Assembly (NCBI GenBank): GCA_035353335.1
Contig: DAOPZJ010000017.1
Location: forward strand, 1 to 46,060
Length of the DNA: 46,060 nt
Direction of reading: 5' to 3'
Source of the DNA: Oscillospiraceae bacterium
GTDB lineage: Bacteria; Bacillota; Clostridia; Oscillospirales; JAKOTC01
Below the pieces are notes generated by a model. The model was not told the DNA's origin and made no database searches. It saw nothing but the letters and a program-made list of their open reading frames with translations. Shown here piece by piece: positions 16,275 through 25,399 of the stretch. The position numbers and the translations under genes were made by a program. How positions within the stretch are numbered: position 1 is the stretch's first letter; every line of letters starts with the position of its first letter.

Positions 16275-18209
16275 TTACCTCCTGACTTTGGATGTATGAT
16301 TGAGAAGCCCGCCGTCGACGAGAAGTTCTATATCACGTTCGGTAAATGACGGCTTTAATTCAATTTTTATATCGCTGCCTTCAACAGTCATGGTAATCGG
16401 TTTTTTTGCGATCAGTTCCTCTTTTAGATTTGGCATTGAGAGTATGCTGCCTTGCGATATTTTATCATAATCGTTCGGATTAGTGAACTCTAAAGGGAGA
16501 ATTCCGCTGTTGATGAGATTGTCGCGGTGCATACGGGCAAAGGTTTTGGCGATAACAGCTTTGACGCCAAGATAGAGCGGCACAAGCGCCGCGTGCTCTC
16601 TTGACGAGCCTTGCCCGTAATTTTGTCCGCCGACGATGATGCTGTTTCCATACTCCGTCGCCCGTTTTGGAAATTCGGGATCGATTTGAGAAAAACAAAA
16701 CTCCGACAACTTCGGAATATTGGAGCGGAACGGGAGAATTTTTGAACCGGCGGGCATGATATGATCGGTCGTAATATTATCCCTGACTTTCAAAGCGACA
16801 GCGGCTTTCAAAGCATTCGTAATCGGAGCGGATGTCGGCAGCGTTTTGATATTGGGGCCTTTGACGGTCGAAAGCGATGCAGCGTCTTTTTCGCTTTCGG
16901 GTTCTTCGATCATGTTGTCATCGGCGAGAAATCGTTCGGGTATTGAGATATCCGGATCAAATTGTAACTCAGTAGGATCGGATAAAACGCCTTCAAGAGC
17001 AGAATATGCGGCGGTCTCGGGACTAACCAAATAAATTCGGGCGTCTTTGGTTCCGCTGCGCCCCTCAAAGTTACGATTAAAGGTGCGCAGAGAGACGCCG
17101 CCGGAACTCGGGGATTGGCCCATCCCGATACAAGGTCCGCATGCAGATTCCAGAATACGGGCGCCCGAGGCGATCATATCGGCTAACGCTCCGTTTTGTG
17201 CAAGCATCGTAAGAACTTGTTTCGAGCCCGGCGCAATGCCGAGTGAAACCGTCGGGCAGACCGTTTTTCCTTTAAGAATCTTTGCAACAGTCATCATATC
17301 GGTATAAGAGGAATTCGTGCAGGAGCCGATCAAAACTTGGTCGATTTTAATCTTACCGATTTTTTTAACAGTTTCAACATTGTCGGGGCTGTGCGGTCTT
17401 GCTGCCGAAGGCATGACAGAAGAGAGGTCGATTGAAAGGGTTTCGTCATAAACGGCGTCCGAATCAGCAGAAAGCCGAATCCAATCCTTTTCGCGGTTTT
17501 GAGCTTTTAAAAATGCACAGGTGACTTCATCGGAGGGGAAAATCGATGTTGTTGCACCGAGCTCAGCGCCCATATTGGTAATGGTTGCACGCTGCGGAAC
17601 CGAGAGTGTTTTGACACCTTCGCCGCTGTATTCAATGATCTTTCCGACGCCGCCTTTGACGGTCATTATGCGTAATATCTCAAGAATGACGTCCTTCGCG
17701 CTGACAAAGGGGCGAAGTCTACCCTTTAAAATAACGTTGACGAATTTGGGAACTACGATTGTATAGGCGCCGCCGCCCATGGCGACCGCGACATCCATGC
17801 CTCCCGCACCCATTGCGAGCATCCCAAGACCTCCGCCGGTGGGTGTGTGACTGTCCGAGCCAAGCAGAGTTTTTCCCGGAATGCCGAAGCGCTCCAAATG
17901 AACCTGATGACATATACCGTTTCCCGGTCTGGAATAAAGCAACCCGAATTTTTTGGCTGCACTGCGGATAAAAACGTGATCGTCGGCATTTTCGAATCCG
18001 GTTTGGAGGGTATTGTGATCAATATATGCGACTGAGAGTTCGGTCTTTACACGGTTTAGTCCCATGGCTTCGAATTCAAGATAAGCCATGGTACCGGTAG
18101 CGTCCTGTGTCAAGGTCTGGTCAATGCAAATACCGACACGGTTACCGGCCTTCATCTCCCCTTCAGAAAGATGGTTCAAGATGATTTTTTGCGCTATGGT
18201 ATAACCCAA
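16275..18209 (-). CDS. acnA: Aconitate hydratase
   Basis: The start is TTG (18207-18209), with GGAGTG 6 bases upstream, giving 644 residues. An ATG 21 codons further upstream would place the promoter's downstream part in the gene. Ligands of the [4Fe-4S] cluster are C297 (in G-S-C-T-N-S), C357 and C360 (A-C-G-P-C-I-G). G-S-D-S-H-T-P (about 117-123) and the C-terminal swivel domain with Q-N-Y-G-Q-G-S-S-R-E are present. It isomerises citrate to isocitrate for the Icd encoded downstream, supplying 2-oxoglutarate for glutamate. The symbol is a family label; it is the shorter mitochondrial-like form, not the 900-residue type. Confidence 0.92.
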   Translation of the reverse strand: MGYTIAQKIILNHLSEGEMKAGNRVGICIDQTLTQDATGTMAYLEFEAMGLNRVKTELSVAYIDHNTLQTGFENADDHVFIRSAAKKFGLLYSRPGNGICHQVHLERFGIPGKTLLGSDSHTPTGGGLGMLAMGAGGMDVAVAMGGGAYTIVVPKFVNVILKGRLRPFVSAKDVILEILRIMTVKGGVGKIIEYSGEGVKTLSVPQRATITNMGAELGATTSIFPSDEVTCAFLKAQNREKDWIRLSADSDAVYDETLSIDLSSVMPSAARPHSPDNVETVKKIGKIKIDQVLIGSCTNSSYTDMMTVAKILKGKTVCPTVSLGIAPGSKQVLTMLAQNGALADMIASGARILESACGPCIGMGQSPSSGGVSLRTFNRNFEGRSGTKDARIYLVSPETAAYSALEGVLSDPTELQFDPDISIPERFLADDNMIEEPESEKDAASLSTVKGPNIKTLPTSAPITNALKAAVALKVRDNITTDHIMPAGSKILPFRSNIPKLSEFCFSQIDPEFPKRATEYGNSIIVGGQNYGQGSSREHAALVPLYLGVKAVIAKTFARMHRDNLINSGILPLEFTNPNDYDKISQGSILSMPNLKEELIAKKPITMTVEGSDIKIELKPSFTERDIELLVDGGLLNHTSKVRR

Positions 18210-18243
18210 GAAAAACACTCCAAACGCGATAAAATACTTAAAA

Positions 18244-18272
18244 AGTATAACTGCGCGACTCCGTTTTGTCAA
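18244..18272 (-). promoter_or_regulatory. Vegetative promoter of the aconitase operon
   Basis: On the minus strand TTGACA (18267-18272), a 17-bp spacer and TATACT (18244-18249) lie about 35 bases before the TTG start. Confidence 0.8.
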
Positions 18273-18369
18273 TACGCGAAAGCGTGATTACAGCATAGCG
18301 CCGCCATGTGACAGAATCATGAAAAAATGATGTAATAATTGGGACCGATAAGGCTAAACAGACCATAAA

Positions 18370-18421
18370 ATTAAAATAATATCTTCACAAAAACAACGCA
18401 AAGTGATATTATTATTTTAAT
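18370..18421 (+). promoter_or_regulatory. Promoter of the two-component operon inside a 52-bp palindrome
   Basis: TTCACA (18384-18389), a 17-bp spacer and TATTAT (18407-18412) form a promoter. Perfect 11-bp inverted arms, ATTAAAATAAT at 18370-18380 and its complement at 18411-18421, flank it. TCAC/GTGA (18385-18388 with 18403-18406) extends the symmetry inward. The arms could be an operator for a dimeric regulator. Confidence 0.55.
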
Positions 18422-18445
18422 AGTATTTTCGAAGGAGGAATTGTC

Positions 18446-19126
18446 ATGAGCAATATTAACATTTTGATTGCAGACGACGAAGTACGTATTAGAAAACTAC
18501 TCGCGGATTTTCTGCGAAAAGACGGATATATGGTTGTTGAGGCTAACGATGGGGAAGAGGCGCTTGAAAAATTCTCTTCGAATAAAATACATTTGATCAT
18601 TTTGGATGTTATGATGCCGAAAATGGATGGTTGGGAGGCACTCACGCAGATTCGTAAAATATCGAGTGTTCCGGTCATCATGCTTACCGCTAAAACCGAA
18701 GAATATTATCAGCTCAACAGCTTCAGACTTGGTGTTGACGATTATGTTCCGAAGCCTTTTTCGCCCGGCGTTTTAATGGCAAGAGTAACGGCTTTACTGC
18801 GCCGGAGCGGTGCCATCAATAATTCGAAAAAAGTCTTCGGAACTTTGGTTATTGATGACGCAGCCCGAAAAGTCACATTAGATAATGAGGCAATTGACCT
18901 TACGCCCAAAGAATACGACATGTTGAATTTTTTAGCTTCAAATTCAGGCATTGCGCTGTCAAGAGAACAAATTCTCAATTCTGTTTGGAGTTTTGATTAT
19001 TTCGGCGATCTGCGCACTGTTGATACCCATATCAAACAGCTTCGTTCCAAACTGGGTTCTTACGCCGATAAAATCTGCACCGTTAGAGGAATCGGTTATC
19101 GATTTGAGGTCGATAAGGATGCTTAA
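18446..19126 (+). CDS. OmpR/PhoB-family response regulator
   Basis: The 226-residue protein has a receiver domain with acidic pocket D10-D11, phospho-acceptor D54, switch T81 and K103 (P-K-P-F), then a winged-helix DNA-binding domain (about 128-224) ending in R-G-I-G-Y-R-F, as in PhoB/OmpR. It should be phosphorylated by the kinase encoded immediately downstream, whose start overlaps it by 8 bp. GGAGG lies ahead of the ATG. The regulon is unknown. The palindrome around its own promoter is a candidate for self-regulation. Confidence 0.92.
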   Translation: MSNINILIADDEVRIRKLLADFLRKDGYMVVEANDGEEALEKFSSNKIHLIILDVMMPKMDGWEALTQIRKISSVPVIMLTAKTEEYYQLNSFRLGVDDYVPKPFSPGVLMARVTALLRRSGAINNSKKVFGTLVIDDAARKVTLDNEAIDLTPKEYDMLNFLASNSGIALSREQILNSVWSFDYFGDLRTVDTHIKQLRSKLGSYADKICTVRGIGYRFEVDKDA

Positions 19127-20591
19127 AAGCATACGAGCAAAACTCTACTTGCTTTTCATAGCGATGGTGTCATTGCTTGTTCTTTTGACGCTGTTGCTGA
19201 ATACCGTACTTTTACCGAAATATTTTCAATCAAAACGCGAAAATGTTTTACGCGAAAGTTATATAGACACAATATTGGCTATTAATGACTATTCGATATC
19301 TGCAAAAATGCAATTAAGCGCATTAGAGAGTAAAAACGGCGTTCGGATATACATCACAGACCCTTACAGCAATGTCATTTACGGCAACAGGGATTCCTTC
19401 CTTTATACAAATATATATAATCCGGAAGATTTAATCTCTAAAAAAGATGCTTTCAATAATAAACAAAAGATTCAGGGTATAGATACCGATAATGCGCAGA
19501 TATACATTTACAATGATAATAACAGTAAATTAAAACATTTGATTTTATTCGGCGTTTTTGATTATAGGTATGGCTTTTATATAGTGTCTATTGACACTAC
19601 TGTGGAAGCGATCAACGAAAGCGTACAAATTTCTAACAACTTTTTAATATACAGCACATTTTTTACGATGTTCATCGCCGGGATTGCTTTTTACTTTTTG
19701 TCGAGCAAATTCGTCAAACCGATTCAGGAAATCAACGCGGTCGCCAAGAAGATCACGATTCTCGATTTTTCGGAAAAACTCAGACATAAATCAAAAGATG
19801 AAATAGGGCAGCTTGCATTGAGTATCAATCAACTGTCCTCTCAGCTTGAAGCGACGATTACAAATCTCCAGACAGCGAATATGCAGTTGAAACTCGATCT
19901 TATAAATAGGGATAAGACCGATCAGATGCGCAAAGAATTTATCTCCAATGTATCTCACGAATTAAAAACCCCCATCGCATTGATATTGGGTTATGCGGAG
20001 GGCTTAAAAATCGGCATCAATGAGGGCGAACGGGATTTTTACTGCGAAGTCATAGAGGACGAGGCCAACAATATGAGTAAACTGGTCTCCCGTCTGTTAT
20101 ATGTCTCACAATTGGAATCCGAGGCCATGAAGCCGGACATGTCTCGGTTCGAAATCAATGCACTTATCAATACGATTCTTGATACTTTAAAAATTCAATT
20201 CGAAGAAAAAAACATTAAACCTGTAGCGGAATATTCTTTCAACGGTGAAATATGTGCTGACATCGACCAAATCCGGCAGGTCATCACAAATTATTTAACC
20301 AACGCCATTCATCATTGTGGCGGTGAATTGAAAGTGTGCATCAAAACCGAGCACACCGAAGCCGGCAGATTAAAAGTGAGCGTTTTTAATACCGGCGAAC
20401 ATATCCCCGAGGAGTCACTGCCACATGTCTGGGAGAGCTTTTATAAAGTGGATAAAGCCAGGACCAGGGAATACGGCGGTACCGGGCTTGGCCTATATAT
20501 CGTCAGTCAAATTATTACTAATCACAACGGAAAATTTGGCGTTGAGAATGTAGATGACGGCGTCTTGTTCTGGTTCGAACTTGAAATCTAA
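19119..20591 (+). CDS. Membrane sensor histidine kinase with HAMP domain
   Basis: I start at ATG 19119, which overlaps the response regulator stop (GAGG 9 bases upstream), giving 490 residues. Order: transmembrane helix 1 (about 10-32), a 140-residue external sensor region, helix 2 (175-197), HAMP (197-250), phospho-acceptor H280 in S-H-E-L-K-T-P, an N box (N-Y-L-T-N-A-I-H-H), G1 (F-N-T-G) and G2 (G-G-T-G-L-G-L). It autophosphorylates and passes phosphate to the adjacent regulator. The ligand is unknown. An in-frame ATG at 18951 lies inside the regulator and is rejected. Confidence 0.92.
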   Translation: MLKSIRAKLYLLFIAMVSLLVLLTLLLNTVLLPKYFQSKRENVLRESYIDTILAINDYSISAKMQLSALESKNGVRIYITDPYSNVIYGNRDSFLYTNIYNPEDLISKKDAFNNKQKIQGIDTDNAQIYIYNDNNSKLKHLILFGVFDYRYGFYIVSIDTTVEAINESVQISNNFLIYSTFFTMFIAGIAFYFLSSKFVKPIQEINAVAKKITILDFSEKLRHKSKDEIGQLALSINQLSSQLEATITNLQTANMQLKLDLINRDKTDQMRKEFISNVSHELKTPIALILGYAEGLKIGINEGERDFYCEVIEDEANNMSKLVSRLLYVSQLESEAMKPDMSRFEINALINTILDTLKIQFEEKNIKPVAEYSFNGEICADIDQIRQVITNYLTNAIHHCGGELKVCIKTEHTEAGRLKVSVFNTGEHIPEESLPHVWESFYKVDKARTREYGGTGLGLYIVSQIITNHNGKFGVENVDDGVLFWFELEI

Positions 20592-20603
20592 TGTACAAAA
20601 AAT

Positions 20604-20632
20604 TGCGGCCGGCGAATACCCGGCCGCATTTT
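20604..20632. terminator. Bidirectional terminator between kinase and dpaB
   Basis: TGCGGCCGG (20604-20612) pairs with CCGGCCGCA (20620-20628), followed by TTTTATT on the plus side and A-rich sequence on the other. It serves the convergent kinase and dpaB ends. Confidence 0.8.
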
Positions 20633-21215
20633 ATTGTTTCCAAAGAATCGGTTGAATTTGTTTTCCTGCCAATGCCAATTCAAGCGACGGAATCAGCATG
20701 GAAAAGACTGCAACCACAGAACGTGGCTTATTATCGGGGTTATCCTGTGAGATCGGGATAAAAAAGACGTTTCTTGTATTCAACAATGCTCCGATATTCT
20801 TCGCGGTCCCAGACAACGCATCGTTGGTGGAAATACCGATCAACAAGGGCCGCTCGTTACGAAGATGCGATTTTGCCGCATGTGTGACAGGCGTATCGGT
20901 GATGCCGAGAGATATTTTTGTCGTTGTATTACCGGAACAGGGCAAAATCACCAAAATATCCAGCAGTTTTTTCGGCCCTATCGGCTCTGCGTCGTTAATG
21001 CTGCAGATAATCGGTTTGCCGCATATTTCTTCAATCTTTTTGCGAAAATCCTCCGCTTTACCGAATCTGGTGTCTATAGAAGCGGCGTTGAATGACATAA
21101 TAGGGACAACCATGCGGCATTTTTCCTTTAATTCGGCAAGACATTTCAACGATTCTGCTAATGTACAAAAAGAACCCGTCATAGCATATCCGACGACGGC
21201 ATCCGAAAGGTTCAT
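20631..21215 (-). CDS. dpaB: Dipicolinate synthase subunit B
   Basis: This 194-residue flavoprotein-like subunit (SpoVFB) has the G-Y-A-M-T-G-S-F-C-T start, P-I-M-S-F-N-A and the L-V-I-L-P-C-S-G-N-T core typical of the phosphopantothenoylcysteine decarboxylase-like DpaB family. With DpaA it oxidises the dihydrodipicolinate-pathway intermediate to dipicolinic acid in the mother cell for spore heat resistance. The ATG is 4 bp after the dpaA stop. This pair is diagnostic for endospore formation. Confidence 0.92.
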   Translation of the reverse strand: MNLSDAVVGYAMTGSFCTLAESLKCLAELKEKCRMVVPIMSFNAASIDTRFGKAEDFRKKIEEICGKPIICSINDAEPIGPKKLLDILVILPCSGNTTTKISLGITDTPVTHAAKSHLRNERPLLIGISTNDALSGTAKNIGALLNTRNVFFIPISQDNPDNKPRSVVAVFSMLIPSLELALAGKQIQPILWKQ

Positions 21216-21219
21216 TTTC

Positions 21220-22095
21220 TCACCTCTCTTTTTTCAACAATTCAAGAATGGTTTGGTAGAGATAATTCGCTGCCGAGATTGGAGCAGTCTTGCCGGGTAG
21301 AGAGAGTGCCCAGATCGTTTTTCGCCCGAGTTGTGCCGCTGCTGCAAAGTCGATGCCTCCGGGTTTTGAAGCCAGGTCAACAAACAGACAATCGGGTTTT
21401 GAAGCCGTTATGATTTCTTCGGTCAAAATAACTGCCGGAACGGTATTAATCACAGCGTCCATATTCCTGATTTCAAGCGGTAAGCTTTCGTATTTAACAG
21501 GTACAATTCCATGAACTTCCATCCACGCAAAGTCGGATTCTTTTCTTGCGGAAGCGAAAACGCGCGCTCCGAAGTATTTCAAATATTGCGCAAGGGTCTT
21601 TCCGATTTTTCCGTATCCGGTAATCAGGATATTACATCCGCTGATCGTCTTTTTCAATTCGGAAATCAAAACACCGATGCAGCCCTCGACGGTCGGAAGG
21701 ACAGTCAGGATTTCAAGGCGTTCCGAAGCATAATAATCAATTGCTTTTAGCCCAATAACTTCGCATTTTTCCGTGAACCATTGTGGGAGCATGCCGCCTA
21801 AAATCAGTTGCTTTTTATGTAACTTGAGCAGCAGCTCATACAAAGTCGGTATCTGTGAAATATCCGCGCCGATGCGCCTCAGGTACGATTCCGAGACATT
21901 GATGTGCGAACCGTTGCTGACCGCCGGAAGCGGCAAAACAAGCACATCACAGTCGGTGATCGTTGAAAAAAAGTCAGCGTCGGAATCATTATGGAAAACA
22001 CCTGTTGCATCATAAGCATCGGTCTTAAATTTATCGGTCAACAATTCAAAACGTTTATCGCCTCCGATTACGGCGATTTTTAATTTCATATTCAT
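21220..22095 (-). CDS. dpaA: Dipicolinate synthase subunit A
   Basis: The start ATG 22093-22095 has GGGAGG 8 bases upstream and gives 291 residues, the SpoVFA length. A longer in-frame start at 22281 would overlap cca and lacks support. The protein has an N-terminal domain (I-A-V-I-G-G-D-K-R) and a Rossmann NAD(P) domain with I-T-G-Y-G-K-I-G-K (about 160). It makes dipicolinate with DpaB from the DapA product. On the minus strand CATACTATG (22151-22159), about 55 bases ahead, is one base off the sigma-K -10 pattern CATAnnnTA, which would fit mother-cell expression; this is only suggestive. Confidence 0.9.
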   Translation of the reverse strand: MNMKLKIAVIGGDKRFELLTDKFKTDAYDATGVFHNDSDADFFSTITDCDVLVLPLPAVSNGSHINVSESYLRRIGADISQIPTLYELLLKLHKKQLILGGMLPQWFTEKCEVIGLKAIDYYASERLEILTVLPTVEGCIGVLISELKKTISGCNILITGYGKIGKTLAQYLKYFGARVFASARKESDFAWMEVHGIVPVKYESLPLEIRNMDAVINTVPAVILTEEIITASKPDCLFVDLASKPGGIDFAAAAQLGRKTIWALSLPGKTAPISAANYLYQTILELLKKER

Positions 22096-22180
22096 CGCAT
22101 CTTCCTCCCTAATAATGACCGCTCTTTCGATAAGATCAAATTTGATACCACATAGTATGAACATATGCAAAACCGTGTGA

Positions 22181-22209
22181 TTGAAATAGACAGCGCAAAA
22201 GTGTATAAT
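22181..22209 (+). promoter_or_regulatory. Vegetative promoter of cca
   Basis: TTGAAA (22181-22186), a 17-bp spacer and TATAAT (22204-22209) precede the AGGAGG ribosome site of cca. Confidence 0.75.
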
Positions 22210-22230
22210 TTTTTTATAGGAGGTGAGGTC

Positions 22231-23394
22231 ATGATCGAGATCGGAAAACAGGCGCTGACGGCTCTGACATTGCTCAAACAAGCAGGTTATCCGTCGTATA
22301 TTGTCGGCGGCTGCCTGCGCGACTTGCTACTCGGTAAAAAAGCTCAGGATTATGATCTTGCCACCCCTGCGACACCGCAGCAGACGCTTGTGGTTTTTAA
22401 TGGGTTTTCCTGTTTTCGGCAGGGTGAAAAATTCGGCACGATCGGCGTTTTGATCGGCGGAGAGAAATTTGAGATCACGACTTATCGCAGCGATATCGGT
22501 TATACCGACGGCCGCCATCCCGATCTGGTCGTGTTTACCGGTAATATCCTCGATGACCTCTCCCGGCGTGATTTCACGATTAACAGCGTCGCCTGCGGAA
22601 TTGACGGTGAATTAATCGACCCATACGGCGGATTGGCAGACATTAAAAATAAAATACTTAAAGCAACCGGAGATGCGAAAATTCGTTTTAATGAAGACGC
22701 ACTTCGTATCCTACGGCTGTTCCGGTTTTCAGCTCAGCTTGGTTTTGAGATTGAAGACAACACTCTCGGAGCAGCAGTTCAATATAAAACCAAGCTTTTG
22801 TCAATTTCAAAAGAACGGATCGGGACGGAATTTCTTCGGCTGCTCTCCTGCGATTGTGCATATCCGTTGAAACTGATGTCCGAAGAAGGTATCCTTGAAA
22901 TCATCGGTATCAATCAAGTCAGAGAGACAAAGCAGATACAAGCTTGTCCGAACGATTCGATTCTGCGGCTTGCAGCATTGATATATCTCTCTCAATCTGA
23001 TCCCAAAAGGGTCTTTGCGGCCTTAAAACTCTCCAACGTTCAAAAGGAACTTTGCAATACTTTTTTAAATGAATTGTCAAGAACGACTTATCAAAGCAAG
23101 ACGGAATTCAAACACAATTTTATATCGCTGGCACCGGAACAATGGAAAACGCTTTTACTTGCCGAAGCAGTGCTCGGGCAGGATATCGGCGCGGTATGGG
23201 ATTATGTTGATCAAATTGAATTTGGCAAAGAACCCTATCAATTATCCCAGTTGGCGTTAAACGGAAATGACTTACGCCGGATGGGTTACGAGGGTAAAGA
23301 GATCGGAAGAGCACTTAAAAAAACCCTCGATTATGTTTTGGAACATCCTCGTGAAAATACAAAAGAAAAGCTTTTGAACTTACTTCGAAAGTAA
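22231..23394 (+). CDS. cca: CCA-adding tRNA nucleotidyltransferase
   Basis: I start at ATG 22231 (AGGAGG 7 bases upstream), giving 387 residues. An upstream in-frame ATG at 22165 precedes the promoter. The class II nucleotidyltransferase head has G-G-C-L-R-D-L-L-L-G (about 22-31) and the metal-binding D-Y-D of A-Q-D-Y-D-L-A, then R-R-D-F-T-I-N-S and R-F-N-E-D-A-L-R-I-L-R-L-F-R-F. The enzyme builds or repairs the 3' CCA of tRNAs. The C-terminal body is poorly conserved and I see no HD phosphohydrolase motif. Confidence 0.92.
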   Translation: MIEIGKQALTALTLLKQAGYPSYIVGGCLRDLLLGKKAQDYDLATPATPQQTLVVFNGFSCFRQGEKFGTIGVLIGGEKFEITTYRSDIGYTDGRHPDLVVFTGNILDDLSRRDFTINSVACGIDGELIDPYGGLADIKNKILKATGDAKIRFNEDALRILRLFRFSAQLGFEIEDNTLGAAVQYKTKLLSISKERIGTEFLRLLSCDCAYPLKLMSEEGILEIIGINQVRETKQIQACPNDSILRLAALIYLSQSDPKRVFAALKLSNVQKELCNTFLNELSRTTYQSKTEFKHNFISLAPEQWKTLLLAEAVLGQDIGAVWDYVDQIEFGKEPYQLSQLALNGNDLRRMGYEGKEIGRALKKTLDYVLEHPRENTKEKLLNLLRK

Positions 23395-23480
23395 GGCTCC
23401 TGTAAAAAATTTTTACCTCGTCACGTTATCAGAGCGAAATTCGTCAGACCATAACTGAAAAATATCGGGCTAAAAAAGCA

Positions 23481-23512
23481 AAAGCGCCGGCGGTACGCCG
23501 GCGCTTTATATC
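23481..23512. terminator. Strong bidirectional terminator between cca and upp
   Basis: A 12-bp perfect stem AAAGCGCCGGCG (23481-23492) / CGCCGGCGCTTT (23496-23507) with a 3-base loop. A-rich and T-rich flanks on both sides suit the convergent genes. Confidence 0.85.
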
Positions 23513-23527
23513 TATTCTTGAATATGT

Positions 23528-24160
23528 TTACTTCGTCCCGAAGATCCTGTCACCCGCGTCTCCGAGTCCGGGTACGATGTAGCCGATATCGTTGAGTTTT
23601 TCATCTACGCACCCGCAATAAATCTGGACATCAGGGTGCGAAGTTGCAAGGCGTTTGATGCCTTCAGGCGCGGCGATGATCGACATAAATTTGATTTGAG
23701 TGCAGCCGCGCTGCTTAATAAAGTTTATTGCCGCTTCCGCGGAGCCGCCGGTCGCGAGCATCGGATCAAGGACGATGACAATACGGTTTTGAATATCGTC
23801 CGGCAATTTGCAGTAATATTCGTGCGGTTCAAGGGTTTCGTGGTCCCGGTAAAGGCCGATGTGGCCGATCTTTGCGGAAGGAACAAGCGCCAGGACACCG
23901 TCAACCATCCCCAGACCTGCCCGCAAAATCGGTACAAACGCCAATTTTTTACCGGAGAGAGCTTTTGCCTTCGTCTCTGCCATTGGGGTTTTGATTGTGA
24001 TTTCCGTTAACGGGAGGTCGCGCAGCGCCTCGTATCCCATCAGCATTGCAATCTCGCTGATCAGCTCGCGGAACTCCTTAGAGCCGGTGTTCACCGAGCG
24101 CAGAATCCCGAGTTTATGGTGAATCAGCGGGTGATCCAATACTGTTACGTTATTAAACAT
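23528..24160 (-). CDS. upp: Uracil phosphoribosyltransferase
   Basis: The 210-residue protein shows the type I PRTase PRPP loop V-L-D-P-M-L-A-T-G-G-S-A (about 129-140), R-A-G-L-G-M near residue 80 and the C-terminal uracil-binding G-D-A-G-D-R-I-F-G-T. It converts uracil and PRPP to UMP in pyrimidine salvage. AGGAGG precedes the ATG, and a consensus promoter stands about 35 bp further up. It is a single-gene unit. Confidence 0.95.
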   Translation of the reverse strand: MFNNVTVLDHPLIHHKLGILRSVNTGSKEFRELISEIAMLMGYEALRDLPLTEITIKTPMAETKAKALSGKKLAFVPILRAGLGMVDGVLALVPSAKIGHIGLYRDHETLEPHEYYCKLPDDIQNRIVIVLDPMLATGGSAEAAINFIKQRGCTQIKFMSIIAAPEGIKRLATSHPDVQIYCGCVDEKLNDIGYIVPGLGDAGDRIFGTK

Positions 24161-24188
24161 TGTACACGCCTCCTATCAAATTGTCGGA

Positions 24189-24217
24189 ATTATAACAAAA
24201 AAGCGCCATTTTGTCAA
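24189..24217 (-). promoter_or_regulatory. Vegetative promoter of upp
   Basis: Minus-strand TTGACA (24212-24217), a 17-bp spacer and TATAAT (24189-24194): a full consensus match. Confidence 0.85.
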
Positions 24218-24245
24218 TGTAAAACGAATATATAGCCAAATATTT

Positions 24246-25385
24246 TCAGATACGTTTATCAAGCTTTTCGGTAAGAGCAGGATATCTGTCATAAAATGTC
24301 TCTTCGTCAAGCATATTTCGGATGTCGGCAAGCAAGTGATTATAAAAACTCAGATTGTGGATTACCGCAAGGCGCATCGCAAGCATCTCTTCGGCTTTGA
24401 ACAGATGGTGCAGATAGGCGCGTGAAAAGTTTTTGCAAGTGTGACATCTGCAATTTGTATCGATTGGAGCATCGTCGTTTTCATATTTGGCGTTAAACAT
24501 GTTGATCACGCCTTCAGAGGAGAACAGATGTCCGTGCCTTGCGTTGCGCGAGGGCAGTACACAGTCGAACATATCAATTCCGCGTGCGACCGCGTTCAGG
24601 ATATTACCCGGTGTGCCGACGCCCATCAGATAACGCGGCTTTTCAAGCGGCATATGCGGTTCGATCGTTTCGATGATGTCGTACATCATCTCGGCAGGCT
24701 CTCCGACCGCAAGCCCCCCGACAGCGAGTCCGTCAGGGTTGATATTGGCGGTCTGCTTCATATTTTCGATGCGTAAATCCTTGAAGGTTGCGCCTTGATT
24801 GATTCCGAATAACATCTGGTCGGGGTTGACCGTATCGGGCAGTTTGTTCAAGCGGGCGAGTTCGATTTTGCAGCGTTCCAGCCAGCGCACGGTCCGTTCG
24901 CTCGAGGCCTTGGCATAGTCATATTCGGCGGGGTTTGCCACACATTCATCGAACGCCATTGCGATTGTTGAACCAAGGTTGGATTGGATCTGCATACTCT
25001 CCTCGGGTCCGATAAAGATTTTACGCCCGTCGATGTGGGAGGCAAAGTGCGTGCCCTCCTCGGAAATTTTACGCAATTTTGCCAACGAAAACACCTGAAA
25101 ACCGCCGCTGTCGGTCAGAATCGGGTGCTGCCATCGGGTGAATCCTTGCAGCCCGCCCGCATTTTTTACAATTTCGTCTCCGGGGCGGAGATGCAGGTGA
25201 TAAGTGTTGCACAGCATCACCTGGCAGCCGATTTGTTCAAGGTCAAACGCGTCCAGCCCGCCTTTGATTGCCGCCGCCGTGGCGACGTTCATAAAACAGG
25301 GTGTTTCAAAGCTGCCGTGCACGGTCTCAAAGTGACCTCTGCGGGCACTGCCGACGGTTTTTATAACCTTGAACTCATTCTTCAT
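24246..25385 (-). CDS. tgt: tRNA-guanine transglycosylase (queuosine insertion)
   Basis: I start at ATG 25383-25385, with GGGAGAG about 9 bases upstream, giving 379 residues. An in-frame ATG at 25415 would overlap queA and add ten unlike residues. The protein has T-D-S-G-G-F-Q-V-F-S-L (substrate loop), L-P-S-R-N-A-R-H-G-H (near 265) and the zinc site C-x-C-x-x-C with the later His in C-R-C-H-T-C-K-N-F-S-R-A-Y. It exchanges guanine 34 of GUN-anticodon tRNAs for preQ1. Fourteen base pairs separate it from queA, which performs the next step. Confidence 0.94.
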   Translation of the reverse strand: MKNEFKVIKTVGSARRGHFETVHGSFETPCFMNVATAAAIKGGLDAFDLEQIGCQVMLCNTYHLHLRPGDEIVKNAGGLQGFTRWQHPILTDSGGFQVFSLAKLRKISEEGTHFASHIDGRKIFIGPEESMQIQSNLGSTIAMAFDECVANPAEYDYAKASSERTVRWLERCKIELARLNKLPDTVNPDQMLFGINQGATFKDLRIENMKQTANINPDGLAVGGLAVGEPAEMMYDIIETIEPHMPLEKPRYLMGVGTPGNILNAVARGIDMFDCVLPSRNARHGHLFSSEGVINMFNAKYENDDAPIDTNCRCHTCKNFSRAYLHHLFKAEEMLAMRLAVIHNLSFYNHLLADIRNMLDEETFYDRYPALTEKLDKRI

Positions 25386-25399
25386 GCCGCATTCTCTCC

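Noticed and set aside
18951..19118. Longer histidine kinase start at 18951
   Set aside because: This part overlaps the response regulator's DNA-binding domain; the coupled ATG 19119 has a ribosome site and gives a normal kinase.
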